Shown here piece by piece: positions 25,877 to 35,157 of a DNA stretch of 64,000 nt. Position 1 is the stretch's first letter. Every line of letters starts with the position of its first letter. The stretch covers positions 806,001 to 870,000 of the forward strand of contig NZ_CAKAKB010000003.1 in the NCBI RefSeq assembly GCF_916618755.1, in the 5' to 3' direction. The notes beneath the pieces were generated by a model. The model had not been told where the DNA came from and did not search any database. It saw only the letters and a list, made by a program, of their open reading frames with translations. Source of the stretch: Actinotalea sp. Marseille-Q4924 (GTDB taxonomy: Bacteria; Actinomycetota; Actinomycetes; Actinomycetales; Cellulomonadaceae). Both the position numbers and the translations under genes were made by a program.

Positions 25877-26388
25877 CCGAGGCGATCGCCGTCCTCATCG
25901 GACTGGGCGCGCTGCTCGTCAGCGCGATCGGTGGGTGGCCGCTCACCGCGGCCGTCCTGCGCTGGGCGGCGCGTTCGCGGGACGCGGGCACGGACCCGTC
26001 GCCCGCCCAGCCCGAGGACGACGGCGAGCCGACGACCGCTCCGGCGGTGCCCGCGAGCAAGGAGTCACCGGCGACGTCGGCCGCCGCCTCCTCGCCCGCC
26101 GACGCCGCAACCCAGCCCGCGGGCAGCGCCACGACGACGCCCGACCCGGAACGCGCCGTCCTGCGCGGTGGCACGTGGATCGGGATCCTCGAACGCCTCG
26201 CCGTCACCGGCACGCTGGCCCTCGGCTACCCCGAGGGTGTCGCGTTCGTCATCGCCGTCAAGGGGCTCGGCCGGTACCCCGAGCTGCGGGAGCACCCCGG
26301 CCTGTCGGAGCGGTTCGTCATCGGCACGCTCGCGTCGCTGGCGTGGGCAGCCGCACTCGGGGCCGCGGCGCGGGCGCTCGTCGTCTGA
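25873..26388 (+). CDS. Small membrane protein coupled to the SatD-like gene
   Basis: A 171-residue protein with an N-terminal membrane helix (about residues 4-28), a long Ala/Ser/Pro/Thr-rich linker (residues 35-93) and two hydrophobic segments in the C-terminal half (about residues 106-130 and 150-171). Between them is LGYPEGVAFVIAVKGLGRYPEL. The ATGA overlap shows coupling with the SatD-like gene. SatD-family genes are often followed by a membrane protein, so the two probably form a functional pair of unknown purpose. Confidence 0.7.
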   Translation: MTEAIAVLIGLGALLVSAIGGWPLTAAVLRWAARSRDAGTDPSPAQPEDDGEPTTAPAVPASKESPATSAAASSPADAATQPAGSATTTPDPERAVLRGGTWIGILERLAVTGTLALGYPEGVAFVIAVKGLGRYPELREHPGLSERFVIGTLASLAWAAALGAAARALVV

Positions 26389-26441
26389 GTCGCACCCGTC
26401 GGGCCGCACCGCCGTCGTCGGAGCGATCACCTCCGGCCCGC

Positions 26442-26447
26442 TAGACT
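26442..26447 (+). promoter_or_regulatory. Putative -10 box of efp
   Basis: TAGACT lies about 95 bases before the efp start codon. The -35 region is not convincing. The gap 26389-26541 holds no other feature. Confidence 0.35.
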
Positions 26448-26541
26448 GGCCGCCGCTCCACGCGCCCGGGCCGTCCGCACGGTCCCGCGCCGCACCCCGC
26501 GGCCCCGCGTGGCTCCCCGGACGCCGACCCGAAGGACTCCT

Positions 26542-27105
26542 GTGGCCACGACCAACGACCTCAAGAACGGCACCGTGCTGAACCTCGACGGCCAGCTCTG
26601 GGCGGTCGTCGAGTTCCAGCACGTCAAGCCCGGCAAGGGCGGCGCCTTCGTCCGCACGAAGCTGAAGAACGTGCTCTCGGGCAAGACGGTCGACAAGACC
26701 TTCAACGCAGGCACCAAGGTCGAGACGGCGAACGTCGACAAGCGCGACATGCAGTACCTGTACAAGGACGGCAACGACTTCGTCTTCATGGACACCGCGA
26801 CGTACGACCAGCTGCACGTGGGCGAGACCGTCGTCGGCGACGCCGCGAGCTACATGCTCGAGAACCAGACCGCGATCGTCGCCACGCACGAGGGCACGCC
26901 CCTGTACGTCGAGCTGCCCGCGTCCGTGGTGCTGGAGATCACCTACACCGAGCCGGGCCTGCAGGGCGACCGCTCCACCGGCGGTACCAAGCCCGCGACG
27001 CTCGAGACCGGCGCCGAGATCCAGGTCCCGCTGTTCCTCGAGGCCGGCACCAAGGTCAAGGTGGACACGCGTGACGGGTCGTACCTCGGCCGCGTGAACG
27101 ACTGA
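26542..27105 (+). CDS. efp: Translation elongation factor P
   Basis: EF-P relieves ribosome stalling at polyproline stretches. The 187-residue protein has the three OB-like domains: N-terminal KOW-like region with the loop [19 protein letters not shown] (Lys tip), the central [17 protein letters not shown] and the C-terminal [31 protein letters not shown] at 26542 follows GAAGGA and gives the conserved start ATTNDLKNG; eleven in-frame codons upstream do not fit the family. The Pro-rich PilT and PilN regions in this window are the sort of product that needs EF-P. Confidence 0.96.
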   Translation: MATTNDLKNGTVLNLDGQLWAVVEFQHVKPGKGGAFVRTKLKNVLSGKTVDKTFNAGTKVETANVDKRDMQYLYKDGNDFVFMDTATYDQLHVGETVVGDAASYMLENQTAIVATHEGTPLYVELPASVVLEITYTEPGLQGDRSTGGTKPATLETGAEIQVPLFLEAGTKVKVDTRDGSYLGRVND

Positions 27106-27108
27106 CGC

Positions 27109-27525
27109 GTGGCCGCACGCACCAAGGCGCGCAAGCGCGCCGTCGACGTCCTCTTCGAGGCCGACCAGCGGGGGACCGCGCCGCTCGACGTCCTGCGCGA
27201 CCGCATCGCGCAGCCGGGCACGGAGGCCGCCCTGCCGCAGTACTCGGTCGACCTCGTCGAGGGCGTCATGGCGCACGCCGAGCAGATCGACGAGATCCTC
27301 ACGACCTACTCGCAGGGCTGGACGATCGCACGCATGCCAGCGGTGGACCGGGCCGTCCTGCGCGTCGGCGTCTTCGAGATCCTCTGGAACGACGACGTCC
27401 CGGACGCCGTCGCCGTCGACGAGGCCGTGGAGCTCGCCCGGTCCCTCTCGACGGACGACTCGCCGTCGTTCGTCAACGGTCTGCTCGGCCGCGTCGTCCA
27501 GCTCAAGCCGACGCTGCTGGACTGA
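27109..27525 (+). CDS. nusB: Transcription antitermination factor NusB
   Basis: NusB binds boxA RNA together with S10 (NusE) in rRNA antitermination. The 138-residue all-helical protein carries TKARKRAVDVLFEADQRG and the C-terminal SFVNGLLGRVV motif; both are typical. It starts with GTG three bases after efp. Its 3' end overlaps the convergent GGDEF/EAL gene by about 20 bases. Confidence 0.95.
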   Translation: MAARTKARKRAVDVLFEADQRGTAPLDVLRDRIAQPGTEAALPQYSVDLVEGVMAHAEQIDEILTTYSQGWTIARMPAVDRAVLRVGVFEILWNDDVPDAVAVDEAVELARSLSTDDSPSFVNGLLGRVVQLKPTLLD

Positions 27526-28981
27526 GCCGGGGGACCGGCCCGCCGCCCATCGACGGCGCGGCGTGCGCGCGCCGCGGGATCGTCCGCGACGGGCGACCCA
27601 GCAGGAAGCCCTGCACGGTCGGGACACCCATCGCCGACAGGGCGGCGAGCTGCTCCGGCTCCTCGACGCCCTCGGCGACGACGTCGAGCCGGTGCGCGCG
27701 CGCCAGCGACACGATGGCCTGCACGACAGCGGCGCCCTCGGTCGTCACGACCCGCTGGACGAAGCTCCGGTCCACCTTGAGCACGTGCAGCGGCAGCGTC
27801 CCGAGCCGCGCCAGCGAGTTGTAGCCGGTGCCGAAGTCGTCGATCGCGACCCGCACCCCGAGGGCGACGAGGCGGCTCAGCGCCCGCTCGGCCACGTCGA
27901 GGTCCTCCAGCGCGTCCGACTCGGTGATCTCCAGCGTGAGCCGGTCCCACAGGCCCGGACCCCACGCCTCCTCGACGGCGGCGACGAAGCCCGGGTGCTC
28001 CACCTGCGACGGCGCGACGTTGACCGCGACCGGCAGGCCGGACCGCTCGGTCACGGCCCGGGCGGCGCGCAGCACCCCGAAGCCGATGGTCGCGACGAGG
28101 CCTTCCTCGTCGGCGAGGTCCCACCACTCCGCCGGCTCGAGCAGCCGGCCGAACCGGTGCCACCGCGCGAGCGCCTCGAGGCCGACGACGTCCAGCGTCG
28201 TCGTGTCCGTCACCGGCTGGAAGACCGCCACGATGTCGCCGTGGGCCACCGCGTCGACGAGGTCCCGGCGCAGCCGCTCCCGGCGGACGACGTCGTCCCG
28301 CAGCGGCGCGTCGTAGAAGGCAGGTGTCGCCGCCTCGCCGGGGCGCCGCGTGCGGCGCGCCTGCCCCAGCGCCAGCTCCGCGTCCGCGAGCACCTGCCCG
28401 GCGTCCGTGCCCTGGCCCGGCGTCCACACGGACGCCCCGACCCAGAAGAGCACCTCCTCGCCGTGCGGGCCGACCGCGGGCGCCCCGAGCTCGCGGGCGA
28501 GCAGGATGAGGTCCGCGTCCGTCACGGGCTCCTCGAGCAGGAGCGTGAACTGGTCGCCCCCCGTGCGGGCGACGTAGGCGTCCGGTCCGGCGACGGCCAC
28601 GAGGTGGTCGGCGGCGAACCGCAGCAACTGATCGCCGCCCGCCCGGCCGTGCCGGCGGTTCACCTCGTGCACGCGCTGCACGTCGCACACGACGACGGCG
28701 AGCCGGCCCATCGTCGCGCGCGCCCGGGCGTGCGCCTCGACGAGCCGCTCCTCGAGCGGCGCGCGGCCAGGCAGCCCGGTGAGCGCGTCCCAGGACGACG
28801 ACGGCGGCGCGGCGAGGGTGCCGGCGACCGGCGTGCGCAGGTGCCGGCGACGTTCCTGCAGCAACGCCACGACGGCCAGGACGGGAAGCAGCACCGCGAG
28901 TCCCACGGTGCCGAGGGCGATGGCGAGCTCGACGCCGGACAGCACGACACCGCTTCCTTCCGCCGGCATGAGAACGATCAC
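27503..28981 (-). CDS. Membrane GGDEF/EAL protein, probable c-di-GMP phosphodiesterase
   Basis: A 492-residue protein: one membrane helix (about residues 18-42), a GGDEF domain (residues 62-215) and an EAL domain (residues 235-475). The cyclase signature is GGDQF at 141-145 instead of GGDEF, and the A-loop is shortened, so cyclase activity is doubtful. The EAL domain is intact: EAL at 269-271 in GLEALARW, Asn in AVNVAPSQ, Glu in LEITESD, IDDFGTGYNSL, Lys in VLKVDRSF, AEGVE and QGFLLG. It should hydrolyse c-di-GMP to pGpG. Start is GTG at 28981 or the ATG four codons later. It ends convergent with nusB. It is the only c-di-GMP turnover gene in the window. Confidence 0.9.
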   Translation of the reverse strand: MIVLMPAEGSGVVLSGVELAIALGTVGLAVLLPVLAVVALLQERRRHLRTPVAGTLAAPPSSSWDALTGLPGRAPLEERLVEAHARARATMGRLAVVVCDVQRVHEVNRRHGRAGGDQLLRFAADHLVAVAGPDAYVARTGGDQFTLLLEEPVTDADLILLARELGAPAVGPHGEEVLFWVGASVWTPGQGTDAGQVLADAELALGQARRTRRPGEAATPAFYDAPLRDDVVRRERLRRDLVDAVAHGDIVAVFQPVTDTTTLDVVGLEALARWHRFGRLLEPAEWWDLADEEGLVATIGFGVLRAARAVTERSGLPVAVNVAPSQVEHPGFVAAVEEAWGPGLWDRLTLEITESDALEDLDVAERALSRLVALGVRVAIDDFGTGYNSLARLGTLPLHVLKVDRSFVQRVVTTEGAAVVQAIVSLARAHRLDVVAEGVEEPEQLAALSAMGVPTVQGFLLGRPSRTIPRRAHAAPSMGGGPVPRLSPAASA

Positions 28982-29082
28982 AACGAGGAGTATCCGGGCA
29001 AATCGGACGCAGGCCTGGGACGCTCGGCCCCCGACACGCCGACCGTCCGTGCGGTGGGGCCGCCGGACGGTGCCGCAGCGCC

Positions 29083-32000
29083 TCAGACCGCCGTCGGCCG
29101 CCGCTCCCCGACGTCCTGGCTCACGTGGCCGAACCGGTGCATCGTGCGGCTCACCGCCTGCTCGCGCACCACCGTGAGCAGCTCGCGCCGACCGCTGAGC
29201 ACCACCGGGGCGTCGAGCACGACGACGTCGCCGACCCGTTCGGCCGCCGCCTCGCGCAGCCCGGGAGCGGTGCCGACGACTCGCACCCGGCCGGAGACCT
29301 CACCGGAGCGGACCCGCGTCGCGAACGCGGCGTCGTCCTCCTCGGCGCGCGTGCTCACCGTGACGGCGACCCCCGCGACCTCCGCCGCCGCCAGCACGCG
29401 GGTGACGTGCCGCCCCAGTGCGCCGTCGCCGACGCGGACCGTGAGGTGGTCGACCGGGCGGTACCGGAAGACGTTGGCCTCGGCGCGCAGCCCGCTCGCG
29501 TCGTGCTCGACGCCGAGGTCGCTCGCCCACACGCGCTCGTCGTCGGCGCGGGCCGCGGCGAGCCACGCGTCGTCGTCAGCGGGGACGCCCGGGGCGTCCT
29601 GCCACCGGCCGAGCTGCGCGACGTAGTTGGGGCCGCCCGCCTTCGCGCCCGGTCCGACCGAGGAGGCCTTCCAGCCGCCGAACGGCTGGCGCTGCACGAT
29701 CGCCCCGGTGATGTGCCGGTTGACGTACGCGTTGCCGACCTCGACCCGCTCGAGCCAGTGCGCGATCTCCCGCTCGTCGAGGGAGTGGATCCCGCCCGTG
29801 AGGCCGAACGGCACGGCGTTCTGCAGGTCGATCGCCTCGTCCAGCGTCTCGACGCGCATGACGCCGAGCACCGGCCCGAAGTACTCCGTGAGGTGGAACG
29901 GCGAGCCGGCTCGCACGCCGTGCTTGACGCCGGGGCGCCACAGCCGGCCCTCGTCGTCGAGGCGTTGGGGTCGGACGAGCCAGCGCTCGCCCTCGTCGAG
30001 CGACGTCAGCGCGTCGAGCAGCTTGCCCGAGGCGGGCTCGGTGAGCGGGCCGACGCCGGTCGACAGGTCCGTCGGCAGCCCGACCCGGAGGGACCGGACG
30101 GCGTCGGCGAGCTGGCGGTGCAGGCGCCGGGAGCGGCCCGCGCCGCCGACGAGGATCAGCAGCGACGCGGCGGAGCACTTCTGCCCGGCGTGGCCGAACG
30201 CGGACCGCACGGCGTCGGCGACGGCCAGGTCGACGTCGGCCGAGGCGGTGACGACGAGCGCGTTCTTGCCGGACGTCTCGGCCAGCACGTCCAGGTCGGG
30301 CCGCCAACGCCCGAACAGCCGCGCGGTCTCGATGGAGCCGGTGAGCAGCACGCGGGCGACGTCGGGGTGCGTGACGAGGTGCCGCCCGATCTCGCCTTCG
30401 GGGGAGTCCACGATCTGCAGCACGTCCCGCGGCACGCCCAGGTCGTCCATCGCGCGGTGCACGGCCGCGACCGCGACACCGGCGCACCGGGGCGTCGGGG
30501 GAGCGGGCTTGATGACGACGGGAGACCCGGCCGCCAGGGCCGCGAGGACGGAGCCGATGGGGATCGCCACGGGGAAGTTCCACGGCGGCGTCACGACCGT
30601 CACGCCGTCGGGCCGGAACTGCGCGTGGCGCACCGTGCCGTCGGCGAGCTCCGCCGCGCGCTCGGCGTAGTAGCGGGCGAAGTCGACCGCCTCGCTGACC
30701 TCCGGGTCGACCTCGGGGACCGTCTTGCCGGCCTCCTGGACGGCCGTCGCGACGAGGTCGCCGCGGGCGGCCTCGAGGTGCACGGCCGCGCGGCGCAGCA
30801 GGGCTGCGCGCTCGGCCGGCGCGACGGCGGCCCAGCGCTCGCGTACCGCCGCAGCGCGGGCGATCACCGCGTCGACGTCGGCGGTCGACCGGATCGCGAT
30901 CGGCTCCGGCACCTCGACCCGCCGGGTCAGCACCTCCCGCGCCCACGCGCGCGACTCGAGCACCGCCGGGTCGGTGTCCGCGGCGTTCTCGAAGCCCTCG
31001 GGCGCCGGGGCGTCGAGGTCCACCGGCGGACGCGGCGTCCGACGGCGCTGCGTGCCCACCGTCGCGGCGTCCCGCACCGAGGCGACGAAGGCCCGCTCCT
31101 GCGCCCCGATCCCGTGCGGCGAGCCCGGCGCGGCGGCGAACATCGCGTGCAGGAAGTTCTGCTCCGCGGCGTTCTCCTCGAGGCGACGGACGAGGTAGGA
31201 GATCGCGACGTCGAAGTCCTCGCGCGCCACGACCGGCGTGTAGAGCAGCACCTGCCCGCCACCGATGGCGACCGTGTCCCGCACCGCGCGGGCCTGCGCC
31301 GGGGCCATGCCCTGCAGCATCTCGACGTCCACGTCGGCGGTCACGCCGCGCTCGCCGGCCAGGAGGTGCGCCAGAGCGAGGTGGAAGACGTTGTGGCTGG
31401 CCACACCGATCCGCACCGACCGGGTGCGCGACGGGTCGAGCGCACGGTCGAGCAGGCGGACGTACGAGGCGTCGACGTCGGGCTTGCCGGCGTACGGTGC
31501 CTGCGGCCAGTCGTGCAGCTCCGCCTCGACCTGCTCCATCGCCAGGTTCGCGCCCTTGACCAGCCGCACCTTGATGCGGGCGCCGCCGGCCTCGACGCGC
31601 CGGCGGGCGAGGTCGGTGAGCTCCTCCAGGGCGTCGTGGGCGTCGGGCAGGTAGGCCTGCAGGACGATCCCCATCTCCTGGTCCGCGAGCTCGGGGTCGG
31701 CGAGCAGCTGCTCGAAGACCGCGACGGTGAGCTGGAGGTCGCGGTACTCCTCCATGTCGAGGTTGAGGAACGTCCCGTGCCGCTTCGCGGTGAGGTACAG
31801 CGGTCGCAGCCGCTCGACGACCCGGTCGCGCGACCCCGTGGTGTCCCACGTCGACAGCTGGCTCGCGACCGAGGAGACCTTCACCGAGACGTAGTCGACG
31901 TCGGGCCGCTCGACGAGCGCGGTCACCCGCTTCAGACGCCCGGCGGCCTCCTGCTCGCCGAGGACCGCCTCACCGAGGAGGTTGAGGTTGAGGCGGAAGC

Positions 32001-32421
32001 CCTCGCCGGTGACGCGGGCGATGTGCGCGCCGAGCCCGGGCCCGGCGTCCGCGACGAGGTGGCCGACGAGCTGTCGCAGCCGCAGCCGGGCCGCCGGGAC
32101 GACGACGCCGGGCAGCACGGGCGCCACGAGCGTGCCGAGGCCGAGCAGCGCCCGGTCGACCGGACCGAGGAAGCCGCCGGCCGCCCGGGTGTAGGGCGCG
32201 AGCGCCGCCAGCTCGGCCGCCGCCGTCCGGTCGTCCTCCGGCCGCGCGACCCGGTCCACGAACCGCAGGGCGAGCTCGAGCCCGGCGGGGTCACCGACGA
32301 GCGACGCCAGCCGACCGGTCGTGCGCCGCTCGTCCGCGGTCTCCCCGGCGGCGGTCGCGTCCAGCCACTCGTGCGCGAGGCGGACGGCGGCGTCGGTGAG
32401 GTCGGTCACGGTGGCGGTCAT
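29083..32421 (-). CDS. putA: Bifunctional proline dehydrogenase / P5C dehydrogenase (PutA type)
   Basis: The enzyme oxidises proline to glutamate in two steps. The 1112-residue protein has an FAD-dependent PRODH barrel (about residues 60-450, with VSVKVSSVASQLS, NLDMEEYRDLQLT, RLVKGANLA and YAGKPDVDASY) and an ALDH domain (about 490-980) with TPPWNFPVAIPIG, catalytic Glu in LAETSGKN (near 715) and nucleophile Cys in GQKCSA (near 749). A C-terminal extension of about 130 residues follows. There is no N-terminal ribbon-helix-helix, so it does not regulate itself as E. coli PutA does. ATG at 32421 is chosen as the start of MTATVTDLTDAAVRLAHEW. A divergent PAS-AraC gene lies 107 bases away. Confidence 0.93.
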   Translation of the reverse strand: MTATVTDLTDAAVRLAHEWLDATAAGETADERRTTGRLASLVGDPAGLELALRFVDRVARPEDDRTAAAELAALAPYTRAAGGFLGPVDRALLGLGTLVAPVLPGVVVPAARLRLRQLVGHLVADAGPGLGAHIARVTGEGFRLNLNLLGEAVLGEQEAAGRLKRVTALVERPDVDYVSVKVSSVASQLSTWDTTGSRDRVVERLRPLYLTAKRHGTFLNLDMEEYRDLQLTVAVFEQLLADPELADQEMGIVLQAYLPDAHDALEELTDLARRRVEAGGARIKVRLVKGANLAMEQVEAELHDWPQAPYAGKPDVDASYVRLLDRALDPSRTRSVRIGVASHNVFHLALAHLLAGERGVTADVDVEMLQGMAPAQARAVRDTVAIGGGQVLLYTPVVAREDFDVAISYLVRRLEENAAEQNFLHAMFAAAPGSPHGIGAQERAFVASVRDAATVGTQRRRTPRPPVDLDAPAPEGFENAADTDPAVLESRAWAREVLTRRVEVPEPIAIRSTADVDAVIARAAAVRERWAAVAPAERAALLRRAAVHLEAARGDLVATAVQEAGKTVPEVDPEVSEAVDFARYYAERAAELADGTVRHAQFRPDGVTVVTPPWNFPVAIPIGSVLAALAAGSPVVIKPAPPTPRCAGVAVAAVHRAMDDLGVPRDVLQIVDSPEGEIGRHLVTHPDVARVLLTGSIETARLFGRWRPDLDVLAETSGKNALVVTASADVDLAVADAVRSAFGHAGQKCSAASLLILVGGAGRSRRLHRQLADAVRSLRVGLPTDLSTGVGPLTEPASGKLLDALTSLDEGERWLVRPQRLDDEGRLWRPGVKHGVRAGSPFHLTEYFGPVLGVMRVETLDEAIDLQNAVPFGLTGGIHSLDEREIAHWLERVEVGNAYVNRHITGAIVQRQPFGGWKASSVGPGAKAGGPNYVAQLGRWQDAPGVPADDDAWLAAARADDERVWASDLGVEHDASGLRAEANVFRYRPVDHLTVRVGDGALGRHVTRVLAAAEVAGVAVTVSTRAEEDDAAFATRVRSGEVSGRVRVVGTAPGLREAAAERVGDVVVLDAPVVLSGRRELLTVVREQAVSRTMHRFGHVSQDVGERRPTAV

Positions 32422-32513
32422 CCGTGCATCCTCGCCCCGGCGGGTCGCGCCGTCTTGTACGCAGTCGACCTGCCACGCGACCGGCCGGGTCAAATCGGGC
32501 CGTGGCGCGCCGG

Positions 32514-32519
32514 TAGGCT
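32514..32519 (+). promoter_or_regulatory. -10 box of the PAS-AraC regulator
   Basis: TAGGCT lies nine bases before the ATG at 32529, so the transcript is probably leaderless or nearly so. The 107-base divergent region 32422-32528 must also hold the putA promoter on the minus strand, where I see no clear -10/-35 pair. Confidence 0.45.
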
Positions 32520-32528
32520 CGCCGCGCG

Positions 32529-33428
32529 ATGAGGCCCTCCGACGACGACGCACCCGGGCGCGACCCGCTCGCGCACCGTGCCGACGCCGAGCCTGTGCGG
32601 TCCGCGGCGCCCGCGCCGTCCCCGGCGCCCACCGTGACGCCGGTCCGCTGGCCGGAGGGGGAGCGGCTGCTCGCCGCCCTGACGCCGGAGCTGGTCCGGC
32701 TCATGGACGGGCTCACCGGGACCATGTTCTGCGCCAAGGACACGACCGGCCGGTACGTCGCCGTCAACCAGGCGTTCGTGGACCGCACCAACGAGACCTC
32801 CCGCCGCGCCGTCGTCGGCCGCCGCGCGGAGGACCTGTTCGTCGGCCACCTCGCCGCGCACTACGCGGCGCAGGACGAGCGCGTCATGACGACCGGCGAG
32901 CCGCTGCGCGACGAGCTCGAGCTCATCCTGCGGCCGGGCGGCTCGCCCGGGTGGTACCTCACCTCCAAGGAGCCGGTCCGCTCGGGCGACGTCGTCGTCG
33001 GGCTCGTCAGCGTCTCCGAGGACCTGCGCACGTCCGACCCGGCGGACGTGGCGCTCAGCTCGCTGTCGCGGGTCGTGGCGCTCGTGCACGAGCGGCTCGG
33101 CGAGCCGGTGACCGTGGCGGAGATGGCCGCCGCGGCCGGGTGCTCCGCACCGGCCCTGGACCGCCGGATGCGCAAGGTGTTCTCGCTCTCCCCGCGCCGG
33201 TACGTGCTGCGCGCGCGCATCGACCGCGCTGCGGCGCTGCTGACGACGACGGACGAGCCCATCGCGGCCATCGCGACGGCGACGGGCTTCTACGACCAGG
33301 CCGTGCTCACGCGCACGTTCGGGCGGCTGACGGGGCAGACGCCCGCGCAGTACCGGCGGTCCTCCCGCGAGGCGGGCGGCCGTCCGCCGGCCGGGCCGCC
33401 GGGGATGAGACCCGACGGCGGCCAGTAG
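32529..33428 (+). CDS. PAS-domain AraC-family transcription regulator
   Basis: A 299-residue regulator. After a disordered Ala/Pro-rich lead, residues 50-165 form a PAS domain ([37 protein letters not shown]), and residues 180-285 the two AraC helix-turn-helix motifs ([20 protein letters not shown] and [20 protein letters not shown]). It is transcribed divergently from putA and is its most likely regulator, with the PAS domain sensing a small ligand or redox state. That link is inferred from position only. Confidence 0.88.
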   Translation: MRPSDDDAPGRDPLAHRADAEPVRSAAPAPSPAPTVTPVRWPEGERLLAALTPELVRLMDGLTGTMFCAKDTTGRYVAVNQAFVDRTNETSRRAVVGRRAEDLFVGHLAAHYAAQDERVMTTGEPLRDELELILRPGGSPGWYLTSKEPVRSGDVVVGLVSVSEDLRTSDPADVALSSLSRVVALVHERLGEPVTVAEMAAAAGCSAPALDRRMRKVFSLSPRRYVLRARIDRAAALLTTTDEPIAAIATATGFYDQAVLTRTFGRLTGQTPAQYRRSSREAGGRPPAGPPGMRPDGGQ

Positions 33429-33439
33429 TCGCGGTGCAG

Positions 33440-33445
33440 TAGCCT
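33440..33445 (+). promoter_or_regulatory. -10 box of the pyrimidine operon
   Basis: TAGCCT, about 57 bases before the pyrR ATG. Transcription would start near 33452, just ahead of the PyrR-binding leader. Confidence 0.5.
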
Positions 33446-33454
33446 CGCGGCGTC

Positions 33455-33500
33455 AGACATCCTTTAAGGCCCGTCCTGTGAGGCGGGGAAGGAGGTCGCC
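33455..33500 (+). promoter_or_regulatory. PyrR-binding leader with sequestered ribosome binding site
   Basis: The leader holds a CCCG/CGGG hairpin whose loop reads TCCTGTGAGG, close to the PyrR-binding loop consensus (CCAGUGAGGC). It is flanked by ACATCCTT at 33457-33464, which can pair with the ribosome binding site AAGGAGGT at 33489-33496 apart from one mismatch. This layout fits the translational repression known for actinobacterial pyr operons: UMP-loaded PyrR stabilises the hairpin and lets the anti-Shine-Dalgarno pair. There is no terminator-like T-tract, which argues against Bacillus-type attenuation. Confidence 0.75.
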
Positions 33501-33502
33501 AG

Positions 33503-34156
33503 ATGTCCTCTGGCCCTGCCGTGCCCGGCGCTCCCACGGAGCCCCCCGTCCCGCCCCTCGCGTCGAGCGAGCCCACGCCGCCCGATGCCGCACCGCCCGA
33601 CGACGCCGTCGGCACCGAGGTGCTCGGGCCGGCGGAGGTGCACCGGTCCCTCACCCGCATCGCCCACGAGATCCTCGAGCGCACCAAGGGCGCAGAGGAC
33701 CTCCTGCTGCTGGGCATCCCGACGCGCGGGCTGCCGCTGGCGCGGCGCCTCGCGGAGCGCATCGCCGAGGTGGAGCCGGGCGTCGACCCGGACCAGCTCG
33801 CCGGCTCCATCGACGTGACGATGTACCGCGACGACCTGCACCGGCACCCGACGCGGACGATCGGCCGCACCGAGCTGCCGGCCGGGCGGTCGGTGGACGG
33901 GCAGGTCGTCGTCCTCGTCGACGACGTGCTGTTCTCCGGTCGGACCGTCCGCGCCGCGCTCGACGCGCTCAACGACCTCGGCCGGCCCCGCGCGGTCCAG
34001 CTCGCCGTCCTCGTCGACCGGGGCCACCGGGAGCTCCCGATCCGCGCCGACTACGTCGGCAAGAACCTCCCCACGTCGCTGGTGGAGACCGTTCGGGTCC
34101 TGCTGGCGGAGACCGACGGCGTCGACTCCGTCGTCATCGCGGGAGGCACCCGATGA
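33503..34156 (+). CDS. pyrR: Pyrimidine operon regulator / uracil phosphoribosyltransferase PyrR
   Basis: PyrR binds pyr mRNA when charged with UMP and has weak UPRTase activity. The 217-residue protein has an atypical Pro-rich N-terminal lead of about 38 residues, then the PRTase fold with [17 protein letters not shown], the PRPP loop [19 protein letters not shown] and [19 protein letters not shown], which is typical of PyrR. ATG at 33503 follows AAGGAGG. It overlaps pyrB by four bases and heads the operon whose leader it should bind. Confidence 0.95.
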   Translation: MSSGPAVPGAPTEPPVPPLASSEPTPPDAAPPDDAVGTEVLGPAEVHRSLTRIAHEILERTKGAEDLLLLGIPTRGLPLARRLAERIAEVEPGVDPDQLAGSIDVTMYRDDLHRHPTRTIGRTELPAGRSVDGQVVVLVDDVLFSGRTVRAALDALNDLGRPRAVQLAVLVDRGHRELPIRADYVGKNLPTSLVETVRVLLAETDGVDSVVIAGGTR

Positions 34157-35157
34157 CCGGCCTGCGGCACCTGCTCAGCGCGGCGGACCTCGACCACGAG
34201 ACCGCGATCGCCGTCCTCGACACCGCCGCGCAGATGTCCGCGACGCAGTCGCGGGAGATCAAGAAGCTGCCGACGCTGCGCGGGCGCACGGTCGTCAACC
34301 TGTTCTTCGAGGACTCCACGCGGACCCGGATCTCCTTCGAGGCGGCGGCCAAGCGCCTGTCCGCGGACGTCATCAACTTCTCGGCCAAGGGCTCGAGCGT
34401 GTCCAAGGGCGAGTCGCTCAAGGACACGGCGCTGACGCTGCAGGCCATGGGCGCGGACGCCGTCGTCATCCGCCACCACGCCTCGGGCGCGCCGCACCGC
34501 CTGGCGCACGCCGGCTGGGTGGACGCCGCCGTGGTCAACGCGGGGGACGGGACGCACCAGCACCCCACGCAGGCGCTGCTCGACGCGTTCACGCTGCGCC
34601 GGCACCTGGCCGGTGACGCCGACAACCCCGACGGGGTCGGCCTCGACCTCGCGGGCAAGCACGTCGCGATCGTCGGGGACGTCCTGCACTCGCGCGTCGC
34701 CCGCTCCAACGTCCTGCTGCTCCACACGCTCGGGGCGCGCGTCACGCTCGTCGCCCCGCCGACCCTCGTGCCGGTCGGCGTAGAGGCGTGGCCGTGCGCC
34801 GTCTCCTACGACCTCGACGGCGTCATCGCGGACCAGCAGCCGGACGCGATCATGATGCTGCGGGTGCAGCGGGAGAGGATGGGCGCCGGCGGCGGGGGGA
34901 CGACGGGCGCCACGAGCTTCTTCCCGAGCCCGCTGGAGTACACGCGGACGTTCGGGCTCGACGCGCGGCGCCTGCGGATGCTGCCGGACCACGCGATCGT
35001 CATGCACCCCGGCCCGATGAACCGCGGCCTGGAGATCTCCGCGGACGCGGCGGACTCCGACCGCGCCGTGATCGTCGAGCAGGTCGCGAACGGCGTGGCG
35101 GTCCGGATGGCGGTGCTGTATTTGCTGCTGGCGGGGGAGAGGGAGGCCTGGTCATGA
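34153..35157 (+). CDS. pyrB: Aspartate carbamoyltransferase catalytic chain
   Basis: PyrB condenses carbamoyl phosphate with aspartate. The 334-residue protein has the carbamoyl phosphate motif [39 protein letters not shown] and the C-terminal HPGPMNRG. Ten consecutive residues near 250 are mostly Gly and Thr (GAGGGGTTGA), a small insertion in the aspartate domain loop. No pyrI regulatory subunit is present, as usual in Gram-positives. It overlaps pyrR and pyrC by four bases each. Confidence 0.96.
   Translation: MTGLRHLLSAADLDHETAIAVLDTAAQMSATQSREIKKLPTLRGRTVVNLFFEDSTRTRISFEAAAKRLSADVINFSAKGSSVSKGESLKDTALTLQAMGADAVVIRHHASGAPHRLAHAGWVDAAVVNAGDGTHQHPTQALLDAFTLRRHLAGDADNPDGVGLDLAGKHVAIVGDVLHSRVARSNVLLLHTLGARVTLVAPPTLVPVGVEAWPCAVSYDLDGVIADQQPDAIMMLRVQRERMGAGGGGTTGATSFFPSPLEYTRTFGLDARRLRMLPDHAIVMHPGPMNRGLEISADAADSDRAVIVEQVANGVAVRMAVLYLLLAGEREAWS

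Noticed and set aside
28990-29040. A CCGATTT box upstream of the GGDEF/EAL gene on the minus strand
   Set aside because: No acceptable -35 element at the right distance, and the box is a poor match.
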